Assembly: GCF_002265625.1 (NCBI RefSeq)
Contig: NZ_NOVE01000017.1
Location: 1 to 53,655, forward strand
Direction: 5' to 3'
Source: Prevotella sp. 885
Lineage (GTDB): Bacteria; Bacteroidota; Bacteroidia; Bacteroidales; Bacteroidaceae
DNA: 53,655 nucleotides
Made by a program: the position numbers and the translations under genes. The notes under the pieces are model-generated. The model worked only from the letters and a program-made list of their open reading frames with translations, did not search any database and was not told the DNA's origin. This document shows, piece by piece, positions 41,287 to 49,921 of the stretch. Numbering within the stretch: the stretch's first letter is position 1; the number at the start of each line of letters is the position of its first letter.

Positions 41287-42537
41287 ATGGGAGCAAGAAA
41301 GAGCGACCCTTCAAAGGGTAAGATACAAGACTTTGAACGCCGATTTGTAGACAAAGAAAAAGGCGCAATTAAGTTAAGAACCCGAGAACGTGCAAACGGG
41401 AATTTCGTGATATATCTTGATATGTATATTGGGGAAGGTAAACACAAATGTGAAACCGTTAATATAGATAACCAACCCTTGTATTTAGTGCCTGAAAATG
41501 GACGTAACGACACCATTAACAAGACCCGAAACAACAAGACGTGGGAACAAGCAAAAGCCGTCAAGGCTCAAAGAATCATAGACAAGCAAAACGGTGAATT
41601 AGGTTTTAACCAATCGGTGGAACGCCGAAAAATGGAAGTTTTGGCGTATATAGAGCACTACAAGGACGAAGCAATAAAAGAAAGCAAAGAACGACATGTG
41701 CATTTAACCGACATTCCGGGATTGTACAACCATTTCAAAGATTTTGTGGCAGGGACAAAGATAACATTCGCACAATTGGATAGAGATACTATTTTGCGTT
41801 TTATTGATTTCCTGAAGACTTCAGCCTACAAAAAGAGCGTTAAAAGTTTAAAGCCCCAAAATATTGGTATTGGAACACAGCATAATATTTATAGTGCCCT
41901 AAGTGGTATTTTGAATAAAGCGGTACAGGCGGGAATCATAGACGTAAATCCGTGCTATTTGATTGCCAAAAACGAGAGACCCCGAAAGCACAAAGCAAAT
42001 GTCAATTATTTGACCGTGGAAGAGGTGCAGCAGCTTATAAAGACACCTTGTTATTTTGATATGTTGAAGAGAGCCTTCCTTTTTGGTTGTTCCACGGGAT
42101 TGAGGGCAAGCGACATTTCTGCCCTTACATGGGGGCAAATATTTGATGATGAGTATTTCGGCAAGGTGGTGAAATTGAAAGTACAAAAGACCCAACAGGA
42201 AGAAACTTTGCCTTTGCCTTCTTTGGCACTCCACGTAATGTCAGAACGAAACGGAGCGTCAGACAATGAGTTAATCTTTCCTGATTTTTATAAATCAAGA
42301 ATGGGTGAAAAGTTGCAGAAATGGGCAGACGATGCCGGGATACATAAGAAGGTTAGATTTCATGTTTCCAGACATACGGCGGCAACGATCAACCTATCTT
42401 TGGGCGTACCGATAGAGACCGTTTCAAAGTTGTTGGGACACTCTAATATTACCACAACCCAGATTTACGCCGAAGTGATTAACGAGAGTAAAAAGAAGGC
42501 GATTGGCCTTCAAGACAAAGCATTTAAGTTTGATTAA
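41287..42537 (+). CDS. Tyrosine-type site-specific integrase
   Basis: The 416-residue protein has an N-terminal Arm/SAM-like domain (about 1-220: WEQAKAVKAQRIIDKQNGEL; FAQLDRDTILRFIDFLKTSA) and a C-terminal catalytic domain. The catalytic Arg lies in STGLRASDISAL, the H-x-x-R box in RFHVSRHTAATI, the last His in LLGHSNITTT, and the nucleophile Tyr in QIYAEV. It resembles Bacteroidetes integrases with a SAM_5 domain. It should integrate the 40400-53655 element. The excisionase-like gene follows immediately. Confidence 0.9.
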   Translation: MGARKSDPSKGKIQDFERRFVDKEKGAIKLRTRERANGNFVIYLDMYIGEGKHKCETVNIDNQPLYLVPENGRNDTINKTRNNKTWEQAKAVKAQRIIDKQNGELGFNQSVERRKMEVLAYIEHYKDEAIKESKERHVHLTDIPGLYNHFKDFVAGTKITFAQLDRDTILRFIDFLKTSAYKKSVKSLKPQNIGIGTQHNIYSALSGILNKAVQAGIIDVNPCYLIAKNERPRKHKANVNYLTVEEVQQLIKTPCYFDMLKRAFLFGCSTGLRASDISALTWGQIFDDEYFGKVVKLKVQKTQQEETLPLPSLALHVMSERNGASDNELIFPDFYKSRMGEKLQKWADDAGIHKKVRFHVSRHTAATINLSLGVPIETVSKLLGHSNITTTQIYAEVINESKKKAIGLQDKAFKFD

Positions 42538-42538
42538 T

Positions 42539-42739
42539 ATGATAATAACAGAGCCACAAGTTACGCCAACAGGGCTTTATAACATGAGCCAGGCGGCAAA
42601 GGCGTTAGAGATAGACCGCCACACACTCGCACGATATGCGGCGAATGGTGATATTAAATTCCGTGTTCGAAAGGTTTCTAAGCAGAAACTAGTAACTGGA
42701 TCGGAGATAATAAAATGTTGGAAAACAATGTATTTATAA
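42539..42739 (+). CDS. Excisionase-like HTH protein
   Basis: ATG 42539 gives 66 residues with a helix-turn-helix: GLYNMSQAAKALEIDRHTLA, RYAANGDIKFRVRK. This is the HTH_17/excisionase pattern. It starts directly after the integrase stop (TAAT at 42535) and has no room for its own promoter, so it is co-transcribed. It probably guides excision or binds the element ends. Confidence 0.65.
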   Translation: MIITEPQVTPTGLYNMSQAAKALEIDRHTLARYAANGDIKFRVRKVSKQKLVTGSEIIKCWKTMYL

Positions 42740-42751
42740 GGAACAAGTACA

Positions 42752-43741
42752 ATGAAAGATATATTGAAGTTTGGGCAATATGTGCGACAAATCGCAGAAG
42801 CCCAAAGCAGGGGCGACACAAAGCGAGAAAAGAGACTCGCACAGAAGGGGGAAGAATGGTTTGATATTTACGGCGTTCCCGATTATTCAGCAGAGACAGG
42901 CGAAACAGTGGGTGAACTCCCCTTCTTTGAGGACTTGAAAGCCGCCGAGCGAACAGGCAAAGACGGAAAGAAGATTCTTTTCAGTAACCTTCAGGACGCA
43001 CAAAGCATTAAGGAGCAAGCCGAAGAGTATCTAACAGCAACCGAGGGCACAAGAGCCCCCGGGCGTTGTTATATACGCCGTTGCCTGAATGCCGTTGAAG
43101 GAATAATCGAATATCTGGAGAAGCTGCAACAAGTATCAAGGTTTGCAGCTTTTCCAATCGATCAAGGCGAAGTCGCAGGCGTTGAACCCTTACAGGCGGT
43201 AGAAAGCGCAGAAATGAACGAGGAGCACCGAAAACCCGAAATTGTTTGTTTCGATTTGCCACCACAAGAGGAAAAAAGAGACTCTCTTTTCAGACAAACC
43301 GAAGTTAGAACCGATATTCGATTTATAGATTTCAAAGACTATATAACACAACTTACCCAAAATGGTATATTGTGCCAAGGGGAAAAAGATTCGGTTAGAA
43401 AGCTGCAAGCGGGATTTAAGTCTTTTCTAATGGGAGCCACCAACAAAGAAGATATTAGCGAGTTTGGCAGTAAGGATTATTTGCTAGTTGGAGACACTAA
43501 GAAATTTGTTTTGCTTATAGATAAGTTGCAGTCTAAGGTAAAAGCAGATATGAGAAAAAACAATCTTTGGAGTATAACCCGAAAATGGTTTGTCTATAGA
43601 AAAGGGGGGAAAACAAAAAAGTTCGGCAAAAATTCGCTAAGGACAATTTGCAGCAAGGCAAAAGCACAACTCGTTTCAAACGATAGAAGTATTGATGATT
43701 TAGTTACCCAATTATTGAATATCATATATAAGAATGTGTAA
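42752..43741 (+). CDS. Satellite protein of unknown function
   Basis: The 329 residues divide into an N-terminal basic helical part (VRQIAEAQSRGDTKREKRLA), a middle that looks like a charged linker (MNEEHRKPEIVCFDLPPQEE) and a C-terminal lysine-rich helical domain (RKLQAGFKSFLMGATNKEDI; KVKADMRKNNLWSITRKWFV). No family is recognised. Its plus-strand order and small gap to the HTH gene put it in the integrase operon. A strong terminator follows at 43795. Confidence 0.5.
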   Translation: MKDILKFGQYVRQIAEAQSRGDTKREKRLAQKGEEWFDIYGVPDYSAETGETVGELPFFEDLKAAERTGKDGKKILFSNLQDAQSIKEQAEEYLTATEGTRAPGRCYIRRCLNAVEGIIEYLEKLQQVSRFAAFPIDQGEVAGVEPLQAVESAEMNEEHRKPEIVCFDLPPQEEKRDSLFRQTEVRTDIRFIDFKDYITQLTQNGILCQGEKDSVRKLQAGFKSFLMGATNKEDISEFGSKDYLLVGDTKKFVLLIDKLQSKVKADMRKNNLWSITRKWFVYRKGGKTKKFGKNSLRTICSKAKAQLVSNDRSIDDLVTQLLNIIYKNV

Positions 43742-43794
43742 ACAAAGCGCAGTTGTTAACAATATTGTTAATTCCCTTGTTTACACATTACAAT

Positions 43795-43827
43795 AAAGGT
43801 CTGAATTTCGGTTCAGACCTTTTTTTA
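43795..43827 (+). terminator. Intrinsic terminator after the integrase operon
   Basis: AAAGGTCTGAA (43795-43805) pairs with TTCAGACCTTT (43812-43822) and runs into a T tract. It separates the integrase operon from the structural genes. Confidence 0.9.
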
Positions 43828-43833
43828 TTGCCG

Positions 43834-43841
43834 TATCTTTG
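43834..43841 (+). promoter_or_regulatory. Promoter -7 box (TATCTTTG) for the capsid-side operon
   Basis: TATCTTTG is directly after the terminator and 27 nt before the ATG of the next gene (43868). The upstream half is occupied by the terminator, so -33 is not clear. Confidence 0.6.
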
Positions 43842-43867
43842 CAGCACAAACCAACAAACAAAGCAAT

Positions 43868-44182
43868 ATGAATGAAGAAATAAAGCAATATTTAGAAACT
43901 AAGTTTCGAGAGTTGGAAGCAAAGATTCTGATTCAGCAGAAGCGAGTTTTGAACACCGATGAAGCGGCGCAGTATATAGGGATAAGCAAATACACCCTTT
44001 ACCAAATGACAAGCAAGGGCGCAATACCATTCAGCCGCCCAGAAGTCAAAGGTAAGCCGTCTAGGTACATATATTTTGACCGGTTGGCCCTTGACGAGTG
44101 GTTACTTTCCAACAAGTCAGAAGTACAACCAACGACAGTTGCAATGATTCAGAAAGCGGCCAATCAAGTATTATTCCGTTAA
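43868..44182 (+). CDS. HTH_17/excisionase-type DNA-binding protein
   Basis: A coiled N-terminus (MNEEIKQYLETKFRELEAKI) is followed by a helix-turn-helix (VLNTDEAAQYIGISKYTLYQ, MTSKGAIPF) and SRYIYFDRLALDEWLLSN, the standard helix-turn-helix plus wing of HTH_17 proteins. It is the first gene after a good promoter and probably regulates the structural operon or works in excision. Confidence 0.7.
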   Translation: MNEEIKQYLETKFRELEAKILIQQKRVLNTDEAAQYIGISKYTLYQMTSKGAIPFSRPEVKGKPSRYIYFDRLALDEWLLSNKSEVQPTTVAMIQKAANQVLFR

Positions 44183-44211
44183 TCGTTGCACAACTTCAAA
44201 GAAACAAGACA

Positions 44212-44685
44212 ATGGAACAGGAAATCAGAAAAAGCATGATCAAGAATGCAAAACAGAAAAGTGGAAATCACTTGAAAATGTTTGCAGGCCTTTATAACAA
44301 GGCTTGTAGTCTTGAAATGTTTGTCCCACAAAAAAACGGTGAGATTCTTTTCAAAGCAATGATTTGCGGACTAAGCCCAGACGAAAAGACGATCAACACG
44401 GAAGGCAAACAATTGGAGCCGGACAAATTGCCGATGTTTAATATATTCTTGATATTCTTGAAAAAGTATGCAGAGCAAAGCGGCTACAAACTTTATTGTG
44501 CATACGACATGAACGTTAAAGAGTGGATAAAATGCGATGTTACAGCCTACAATCAAGCTATCTGCAAAATGCAAGGTTTGGCAAACGCTCATTATCCCGA
44601 ACTTATAGATATTGGGGGGAATCTCAACAAGCTAGCAAGGGACACAATAAGAACAATAAAGTTAATAGGGAAAATTTCCAAATAA
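44212..44685 (+). CDS. Satellite protein, unknown
   Basis: ATG 44212 (MEQEIRKSMIKNAKQKSGNH) is preferred over an upstream start. The 157 residues are basic and helical, with LPMFNIFLIFLKKYAEQSGY in the centre and RDTIRTIKLIGKISK at the end. No family is recognised. It is 24 nt upstream of the protease gene, so it may act with it or with the replication genes. Confidence 0.5.
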   Translation: MEQEIRKSMIKNAKQKSGNHLKMFAGLYNKACSLEMFVPQKNGEILFKAMICGLSPDEKTINTEGKQLEPDKLPMFNIFLIFLKKYAEQSGYKLYCAYDMNVKEWIKCDVTAYNQAICKMQGLANAHYPELIDIGGNLNKLARDTIRTIKLIGKISK

Positions 44686-44709
44686 TAACATTAAAATTTA
44701 ATTGATGAT

Positions 44710-45381
44710 ATGGAAAAAATTGAATTGAGAACCACCCAGGGGCAGCAGTCACGCCCAATTCTCGTAAGAGATGCACAGGGCAAAGAAAGCCGAGTTATTG
44801 AAGGCTATGCAATTGTTTTTGGGGCAGAATCACAAATTCTTTGTGACGGTTACGGTTATTTTATTGAGACAATAGACAGAGCGGCTCTTGATGAAGTGAA
44901 GCTAAAGTCTTTTGATATTCGTTGCCTTCTGGAGCATAACCCGGAACGTTTACTTGCACGTTGGCGCAATGGTGAAGGAACGCTCGAATTATCAATTGAT
45001 AGTCACGGACTGAAATACAGATTTGAAGCACCGAACACCACGGACGGAGATACAGCCCTAGAACTCGTAAAGCGTGGGGACATTTTCGGCAGCTCATTTG
45101 CATATTTAGCCGATGAGGATTCAGTTGTTTGGGATAAGAAACCAGACGGCACACCGACCCGACACGTGATGAATATCCGCTACATGGAAGACGTTTCACT
45201 TGTAAGCCGCCCGGCATACATGCAAACAGAAGTTAGTTGTCAAGACCTTGAAAAGAGAGGTTACAAACCTATGGCAGCACCCCAGGGCGCAGTATCTGCA
45301 AAGCGAACAAAGACGCAAGCGCAGTATATACAGGAGAGCCGCAAGGCCGCCGCAGAAGTATTCAAGGGAGTGTTAAACTAA
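44710..45381 (+). CDS. HK97-family prohead protease
   Basis: The 223 residues fit prohead protease S78: VIEGYAIVFGAESQI opens, the catalytic His is in IRCLLEHNPERLLAR near residue 75, and the Ser is in GSSFAYLA near residue 128. VSLVSRPAY completes the family motif set. It would cleave capsid or scaffold during shell maturation. It is separated from the portal and capsid genes by 4.5 kb, an unusual order for this family. The C-terminal 30 residues are charged and Ala-rich. Confidence 0.85.
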   Translation: MEKIELRTTQGQQSRPILVRDAQGKESRVIEGYAIVFGAESQILCDGYGYFIETIDRAALDEVKLKSFDIRCLLEHNPERLLARWRNGEGTLELSIDSHGLKYRFEAPNTTDGDTALELVKRGDIFGSSFAYLADEDSVVWDKKPDGTPTRHVMNIRYMEDVSLVSRPAYMQTEVSCQDLEKRGYKPMAAPQGAVSAKRTKTQAQYIQESRKAAAEVFKGVLN

Positions 45382-45401
45382 AAAGAAGGGAAGGACATTA
45401 T

Positions 45402-46034
45402 ATGTTTATTTATTACAAGCAGAAGGAAAAAGACGACCTTGCAAAGGTTGATTCTATAAACAAGACGTTGGCGAAAGCCCACAAGGGCATGTACGAGTTT
45501 ATGGAAACAAGTATTAACCGCCTAAGTTGGTATATGGTTCTATCTGGGGCAATGACTTTTAAGGAGGCGTTGATGATGAAATACGCAGAAACTCACGTTT
45601 CCCAAAAAGAAATTGACGAAAATCCGAACCTTGGAATTTATGCGTATGTTTGCCCACAAGATGTGCAAGAGTTTGGCGATACTATAACTAAAGAATTGGG
45701 AAAGGTTAAATTCCCTACAGACGTTATAATATTCGAACACGGCACAATAAAACCGCCAATTATATCCCCGGAGTTGATAAAGAAATATTACCCACGTTTG
45801 TACACGTTGGAAGTTGAAGAATTAAGCCCGGAAGCAATAGCGGAAAAGAAAAAAAGTGCAGAGGGAAGCAACTCTACATTTTCAGGTATTGAGAATATCA
45901 AAACCTACATGAACCGAGTACAGGTATATACAACAACGCCAAGACCCGGTTTCCGCCGATTGGCAAACGGAAAAATGACTTTTTCCGAAGCCGACTATTA
46001 CAGAGACGTGGCAAAGAAGAAATTGAACGTATAA
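45402..46034 (+). CDS. Satellite protein of unknown function
   Basis: The protein has 210 residues, begins with a helical region (KQKEKDDLAKVDSINKTLAK) and ends in FRRLANGKMTFSEADYYRDV. It is soluble and has no signal peptide. It comes directly after the protease and before a terminator hairpin, so it is perhaps a protease or morphogenesis partner. No family is recognised. Confidence 0.5.
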   Translation: MFIYYKQKEKDDLAKVDSINKTLAKAHKGMYEFMETSINRLSWYMVLSGAMTFKEALMMKYAETHVSQKEIDENPNLGIYAYVCPQDVQEFGDTITKELGKVKFPTDVIIFEHGTIKPPIISPELIKKYYPRLYTLEVEELSPEAIAEKKKSAEGSNSTFSGIENIKTYMNRVQVYTTTPRPGFRRLANGKMTFSEADYYRDVAKKKLNV

Positions 46035-46038
46035 CAAG

Positions 46039-46068
46039 AGGGGGCGCAATTATGAAACGCCCCTTTTA
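46039..46068 (+). terminator. Hairpin terminator between the protease operon and VapE
   Basis: GGGGCG (46041-46046) pairs with CGCCCC (46058-46063) and is followed by TTTT. It lies directly downstream of the previous stop, so the VapE gene is probably a separate transcription unit or partly readthrough. Confidence 0.6.
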
Positions 46069-46081
46069 ATTTATTGTGAGA

Positions 46082-48559
46082 ATGGAAACAAGAAAATTCA
46101 ACCCTTCATATGATACCAACCTTACAATTTTTGTTGGAGACAACAGTAAAGCGACCAATTGGGAAAACAAAGAGACCACTTGGAGCAGCTTGTTAAATCG
46201 TTGCGCCGATACCACCAAAACAAAAGAAACTTTGGTGCAGTATCTACAAATGGATAAGGCTAAACAAAGCAAAATTAAAGATGTTGGCGGTTTTGTTGGC
46301 GGTTATTTTGCAGCCAATGGGCGAAGAAAAAAGGAAGGCTTAATCGGGCGTACCGTTGTTACGCTTGATGCTGATAACGTGAAGAAAGATTCTAATATCT
46401 GGGAAGGATTCAAGGAAATTTTCAGTTTTGCCGCTTGTATATATTCCACACATAAGCACACGGAGGAAGCCCCGAGATTAAGAATTATTATTCCGTTGGC
46501 AGATAGTACCAACGTGGAACAATACGAAGCCGTGGCCCGATATATCGCCGGCAAAATAGGTATGGAGTATTTCGATCCGACAACGTTTCAGGCTTCAAGG
46601 CTCATGTTTTGGCCAAGCACTCCAAAAGACGTTGACTTTTTCTTTGATTGGCAAGACGGTGAAATCTTGAATCCGGAAGAGATACTCCAAAAGTACAAAG
46701 ATTGGAAGGACGTTTCCTCATGGCCAATGCACAAGAGCGAGACCCCCGAAGCGATTCTAAACAACAAACGCAAGGCACCAGACCCAACAAGCAAAGGTGG
46801 AATTGTCGGGGCATTCTGTAATGCTTACACTATAGAAGAAGCAATCGAAAAGTTTCTTCCAGATGTTTACGTCCCCACAGCGCAGAGGGACAGATATACG
46901 TATAAGAACGGAAGCACATACGGCGGTTTAGTTGTATATAAGGACGGGTACGCATTCAGCAATCACGCCACAGACCCGGCAAGACTGAACGGTCAACACG
47001 GTTGCAACGCCTTTGACTTGGTTAGAATCCATAAGTTTGGGGCAGAGGACACAGGCGTTAAAGATGATACGCCAATTAATCGCCGACCTTCTTTCTTGAA
47101 AATGGAAGAATTGGCAACCAAGGACACCAAAGTAAAAAGATACATTCTAAAGCAAAGAACGAAATCTGTAAAAGATGATTTTGAAGGCGTGGACTTTGAG
47201 GAAACGGCGCAGCATGGAGAACGTGAACAGGCACAAGAGGACGGCGAGACATGGAAAGACAAACTAACATTCAACAAGAGAATGGAAGTCGAGAACACGC
47301 CGACAAATCTTGTATTGTTGTTCCTGAATGATCCAGAGTTAAAGCAAATCAAGTTTGACACCTTCCGAAATAGAGATTTTTCCTTTTCCGAGCGATTCAA
47401 AAACACAAAGGGCGCAATCATAAATGAAGAATCGACCGGAAAGATAAGTTTGTACTTTTTCACGGAATGGAATATCAAGGTACGCCAAAGTAGTATATTT
47501 GACTATCTGCAAACAACAGCTACAGAACGAAGTTTCAACCCAGTTCAAGACTTTATAAGGCGTGAAGAATGGGACGGCAAAAAGCGAATAGAAACCGCTT
47601 TAATAGACTATTTGGGAGCCGCAGACACAGAGTTAAATCGGGCCATAACAAAAAAATGGTTTGTCGGAGCAGTTGCAAGAGCATTTGAGCCGGGAATAAA
47701 ATTTGATTACGTTCTAACCATTCCAGGCCCGCAAGGTATAGGCAAAAGTACCTTCTTTAATACAATTGCCGGGAGTTGGTTTTCTGATTCATTCTCATTT
47801 GCGGCTAAAGATAACGCCAAGTTTGAAGCCGTAAATTCGGCGTGGATACTTGAAATTAGTGAGTTGAACGGACTAAAGAGAACAGAAGCAGAAGCCGCCA
47901 AGCAGTTTATAAGCAAGCAAAAAGATACGTACAGGGCAGCGTATGGGCGAACGGTAGAAGATTATCCAAGGCATTGCGTTTTTGCCGCCACAACAAACGA
48001 GGAATACTTCCTTACAGGCGACCACGGCAACCGCCGTTGGTGGATAGTCAAGGCAGAGGGAAAAGGGCGTGTTTCCTCATGGTTAGGCGACTTAAAAGCC
48101 AACGTTGGGCAATTGTGGGCGGAAGCATACAAATATTACACGGACGGCGAAGAATTGTGTTTGCCTGAATCCTTGGATAAGGAAGCCGAAAAGATTCAGG
48201 ACGAATGCAACCAAGTAGGGGGCGATGACCTTTTGCCGATAATGGAATCTTTTCTCGATGAACTTTTGCCGACAGATTGGGAAACCAAGAACAAAGAGGA
48301 AAGGCGCAGTTTCTTTCGTTACAGAGACCCACTCGAAGCAATAGGCACGGTTAAACGTAAGTTTGTGACCGCTGAAGTTATCCGTAATGAATTACCCGAT
48401 GAAATGGTTAGGAAGTATCCGGCGCAGAGAATCAACGCCCTTTTGGAACGTTGCAAAGGTTGGAAGTTGACGAGCCAACGAACCAAACCGGGGCAATGTT
48501 ATGCAAGAGCGAGAAAGCTATTTGTTAGAATCCCAGACGAAGAAGAGGACAACATTTGA
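46082..48559 (+). CDS. BT4734-type primase fused to VapE helicase
   Basis: ATG 46082 gives 826 residues. The N-terminal 200 are of the BT4734/VirE N-terminal primase type: TVVTLDADNV with its Asp pair, IYSTHKHTEEAPRLRIIIPL and STPKDVDFFF. A middle segment holds HATDPARLNGQHGCNAFDLV. The C-terminal half is a VapE-type superfamily 3 helicase: Walker A GPQGIGKST near 548-556, Walker B WILEISEL near 590, and the Arg finger region GNRRWWIVKA near 649. It would replicate the element. The primase-helicase fusion is typical of satellites and small phages. Confidence 0.85.
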   Translation: METRKFNPSYDTNLTIFVGDNSKATNWENKETTWSSLLNRCADTTKTKETLVQYLQMDKAKQSKIKDVGGFVGGYFAANGRRKKEGLIGRTVVTLDADNVKKDSNIWEGFKEIFSFAACIYSTHKHTEEAPRLRIIIPLADSTNVEQYEAVARYIAGKIGMEYFDPTTFQASRLMFWPSTPKDVDFFFDWQDGEILNPEEILQKYKDWKDVSSWPMHKSETPEAILNNKRKAPDPTSKGGIVGAFCNAYTIEEAIEKFLPDVYVPTAQRDRYTYKNGSTYGGLVVYKDGYAFSNHATDPARLNGQHGCNAFDLVRIHKFGAEDTGVKDDTPINRRPSFLKMEELATKDTKVKRYILKQRTKSVKDDFEGVDFEETAQHGEREQAQEDGETWKDKLTFNKRMEVENTPTNLVLLFLNDPELKQIKFDTFRNRDFSFSERFKNTKGAIINEESTGKISLYFFTEWNIKVRQSSIFDYLQTTATERSFNPVQDFIRREEWDGKKRIETALIDYLGAADTELNRAITKKWFVGAVARAFEPGIKFDYVLTIPGPQGIGKSTFFNTIAGSWFSDSFSFAAKDNAKFEAVNSAWILEISELNGLKRTEAEAAKQFISKQKDTYRAAYGRTVEDYPRHCVFAATTNEEYFLTGDHGNRRWWIVKAEGKGRVSSWLGDLKANVGQLWAEAYKYYTDGEELCLPESLDKEAEKIQDECNQVGGDDLLPIMESFLDELLPTDWETKNKEERRSFFRYRDPLEAIGTVKRKFVTAEVIRNELPDEMVRKYPAQRINALLERCKGWKLTSQRTKPGQCYARARKLFVRIPDEEEDNI

Positions 48560-48574
48560 ACGCTCAAAAAGGTT

Positions 48575-48850
48575 GGTACAAAATTGTTTGGTACAAAATG
48601 TACCACCCTTTTGCCCTTGGTACAATTGGTACAAAACAATGGTACAGAATATTTGCCGTTTTTCACTTTGTGCCAAGGTTAAAAGTTTAGTAGTTAGGCA
48701 CTTATAATAATATGGTACAAATGGTACAAAAATATATCTATTTAAGAGAAATTAAGTAATTAGGGAGCATTATACATAAGAATGCAGCCTAATAAGGAAA
48801 AATATATTATTTAGAAAAATTTTTGTACCAAGTGTACAAAGGTAGTAAGG
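48575..48850 (+). repeat. Iteron-like cluster of GGTACAA repeats
   Basis: GGTACAA occurs at 48575, 48590, 48619, 48628, 48714 and 48723, an inverted TTGTACC at 48833, and near copies at 48598 (inverted), 48641 and 48843. Dyads TGGTAC-n5-GTACCA (48589-48605) and TTTGTAC-n5-GTACAAA (48832-48850) share a 5-nt spacer. The cluster sits between the primase-helicase and the RHH gene, so it may be a replication origin or a regulator array. The 332-nt region 48560-48891 has no gene. Confidence 0.65.
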
Positions 48851-48891
48851 CGGAAGCGTTGCACCTGATTAATGATGAAAGAAACAAGAAC

Positions 48892-49281
48892 ATGAAGAAG
48901 TTTAAATTATACGACAGGACACAAGCCGATAACGGCAAAACAAAGGTAAGTGATTCAAGACACAACACACACCGAGCAGACACAAAGACAAAGACGGTTT
49001 CCGTCAAGGTGCCGGGCGAAGTGTACGACCGTCTAAACCAAATAAAGAACGAACAGGGCTTTAAATCGGTTTACGAGATAATGCAACTTTTAGTTGTTGC
49101 CTTTATTCGACACACAGACAGAGCGCAGCAGACAAAAGAACAGAAGGCGAAAGATATAGCCCAACCGATAGCAGATGAAATCGCCGATATGTTTTCACTA
49201 TTAGCTAACACCGAGCCGACACCGTGGCAAGAAGCCAGACCAACGGCACACAAGCCGAGAAAAGCAACTCTTTACATTTGA
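48892..49281 (+). CDS. Ribbon-helix-helix-like DNA-binding protein
   Basis: ATG 48892 (MKKFKLYDRTQADNGK) gives 129 residues. The RHH pattern lies at about residues 42-80: TVSVKVPGEVYDRLNQIKNE, QGFKSVYEIMQLLVVAFIRH. The C-terminus is polar and helical (AQPIADEIADMF). Copy-control or origin-binding RHH proteins often sit beside iterons, and here the GGTACAA cluster lies directly upstream. It may autoregulate via the TTTGTAC-n5-GTACAAA dyad at 48832-48850. Confidence 0.6.
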   Translation: MKKFKLYDRTQADNGKTKVSDSRHNTHRADTKTKTVSVKVPGEVYDRLNQIKNEQGFKSVYEIMQLLVVAFIRHTDRAQQTKEQKAKDIAQPIADEIADMFSLLANTEPTPWQEARPTAHKPRKATLYI

Positions 49282-49921
49282 AGTAAGCAACAAGCAACGA
49301 TTCAAGGTAATAACAAATTTTGCAAAGCTGCAATCAATCCCCGACAATTGGGAAAAGAAACGAAGGCACAGCAGAGCCACAACAACAGCAAATAAATTTG
49401 TATGAATGCAAACAGCAAAAGACGATCGACACGAGAACGGAATTTTTCAAAATACATCACCCCGAAAATAGGGGGGGTATGTTTTTATTTTTGAGGGCAA
49501 GCCCGATTAAACCTCACCAACCCCAATTTCCACACGTAAGGTATTTTTGAGCCGTGGGGGGAAGTAATGAAAACGCAAGCCCCCATTCATAGAAACAGCC
49601 ACCGCACGCACAACGGTACAACGGCACAACCTTAAAACGCATAGCGTACAGGTTATTATTATATCATGTGCATATATGGAAAGCGAAAGCCCGACAGTTG
49701 CTTAAAGCGCATAAGATATAAGCATACAGGGCAATAAATAAACGTAGTTTCGCCCAAGGAATCCAGCAAATTATTGTGGCGCAATACTGCAAAAGGAATA
49801 CCTTTACACAAATACGCCCGAATAGTGAAAGGCTTGTTTCTGTTTCAGCAAGTTGTTAGGTTTTTGAAAAGTGCCGAAGGGCGATTCCAAGTGTTTCGCC
49901 CTTCATTTTAAAATTTGAGCG
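49282..49921. other. 640-nt gene-poor region before the portal gene
   Basis: No credible gene is present; a 76-residue frame at 49320-49550 lacks any recognisable feature. A C/G-rich stretch CCCCGAAAATAGGGGGGG lies at 49461-49477, a TAnnTTTG-like TATTTTTG at 49486-49493, and a perfect hairpin at 49876-49904. In tailed phages the terminase genes occupy this position. A cos/pac-like packaging site is possible but is only an inference. Confidence 0.45.
49876..49904 (+). promoter_or_regulatory. Perfect 9-bp hairpin just before the portal start
   Basis: GAAGGGCGA (49876-49884) and TCGCCCTTC (49896-49904) pair around an 11-nt loop and are followed by ATTTTA. The stem ends 17 nt before the portal ATG. 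It may be a terminator for upstream transcription or an RNA regulatory structure. Confidence 0.55.

Noticed and set aside
40115..41290. tRNA or attachment site next to the integrase
   Set aside because: No cloverleaf or CCA-ended tRNA-like sequence was found, and no matching repeat was seen at the right end.
48575..48850. GGTACAA repeats considered as a CRISPR-like array
   Set aside because: The repeats are 7 nt with irregular 9-90 nt spacing, and no long conserved repeat or spacer structure is present.
49320..49550. 76-residue frame before the portal gene
   Set aside because: Gln- and Pro-rich with no domain, spans the G tract, and no start signal is convincing.
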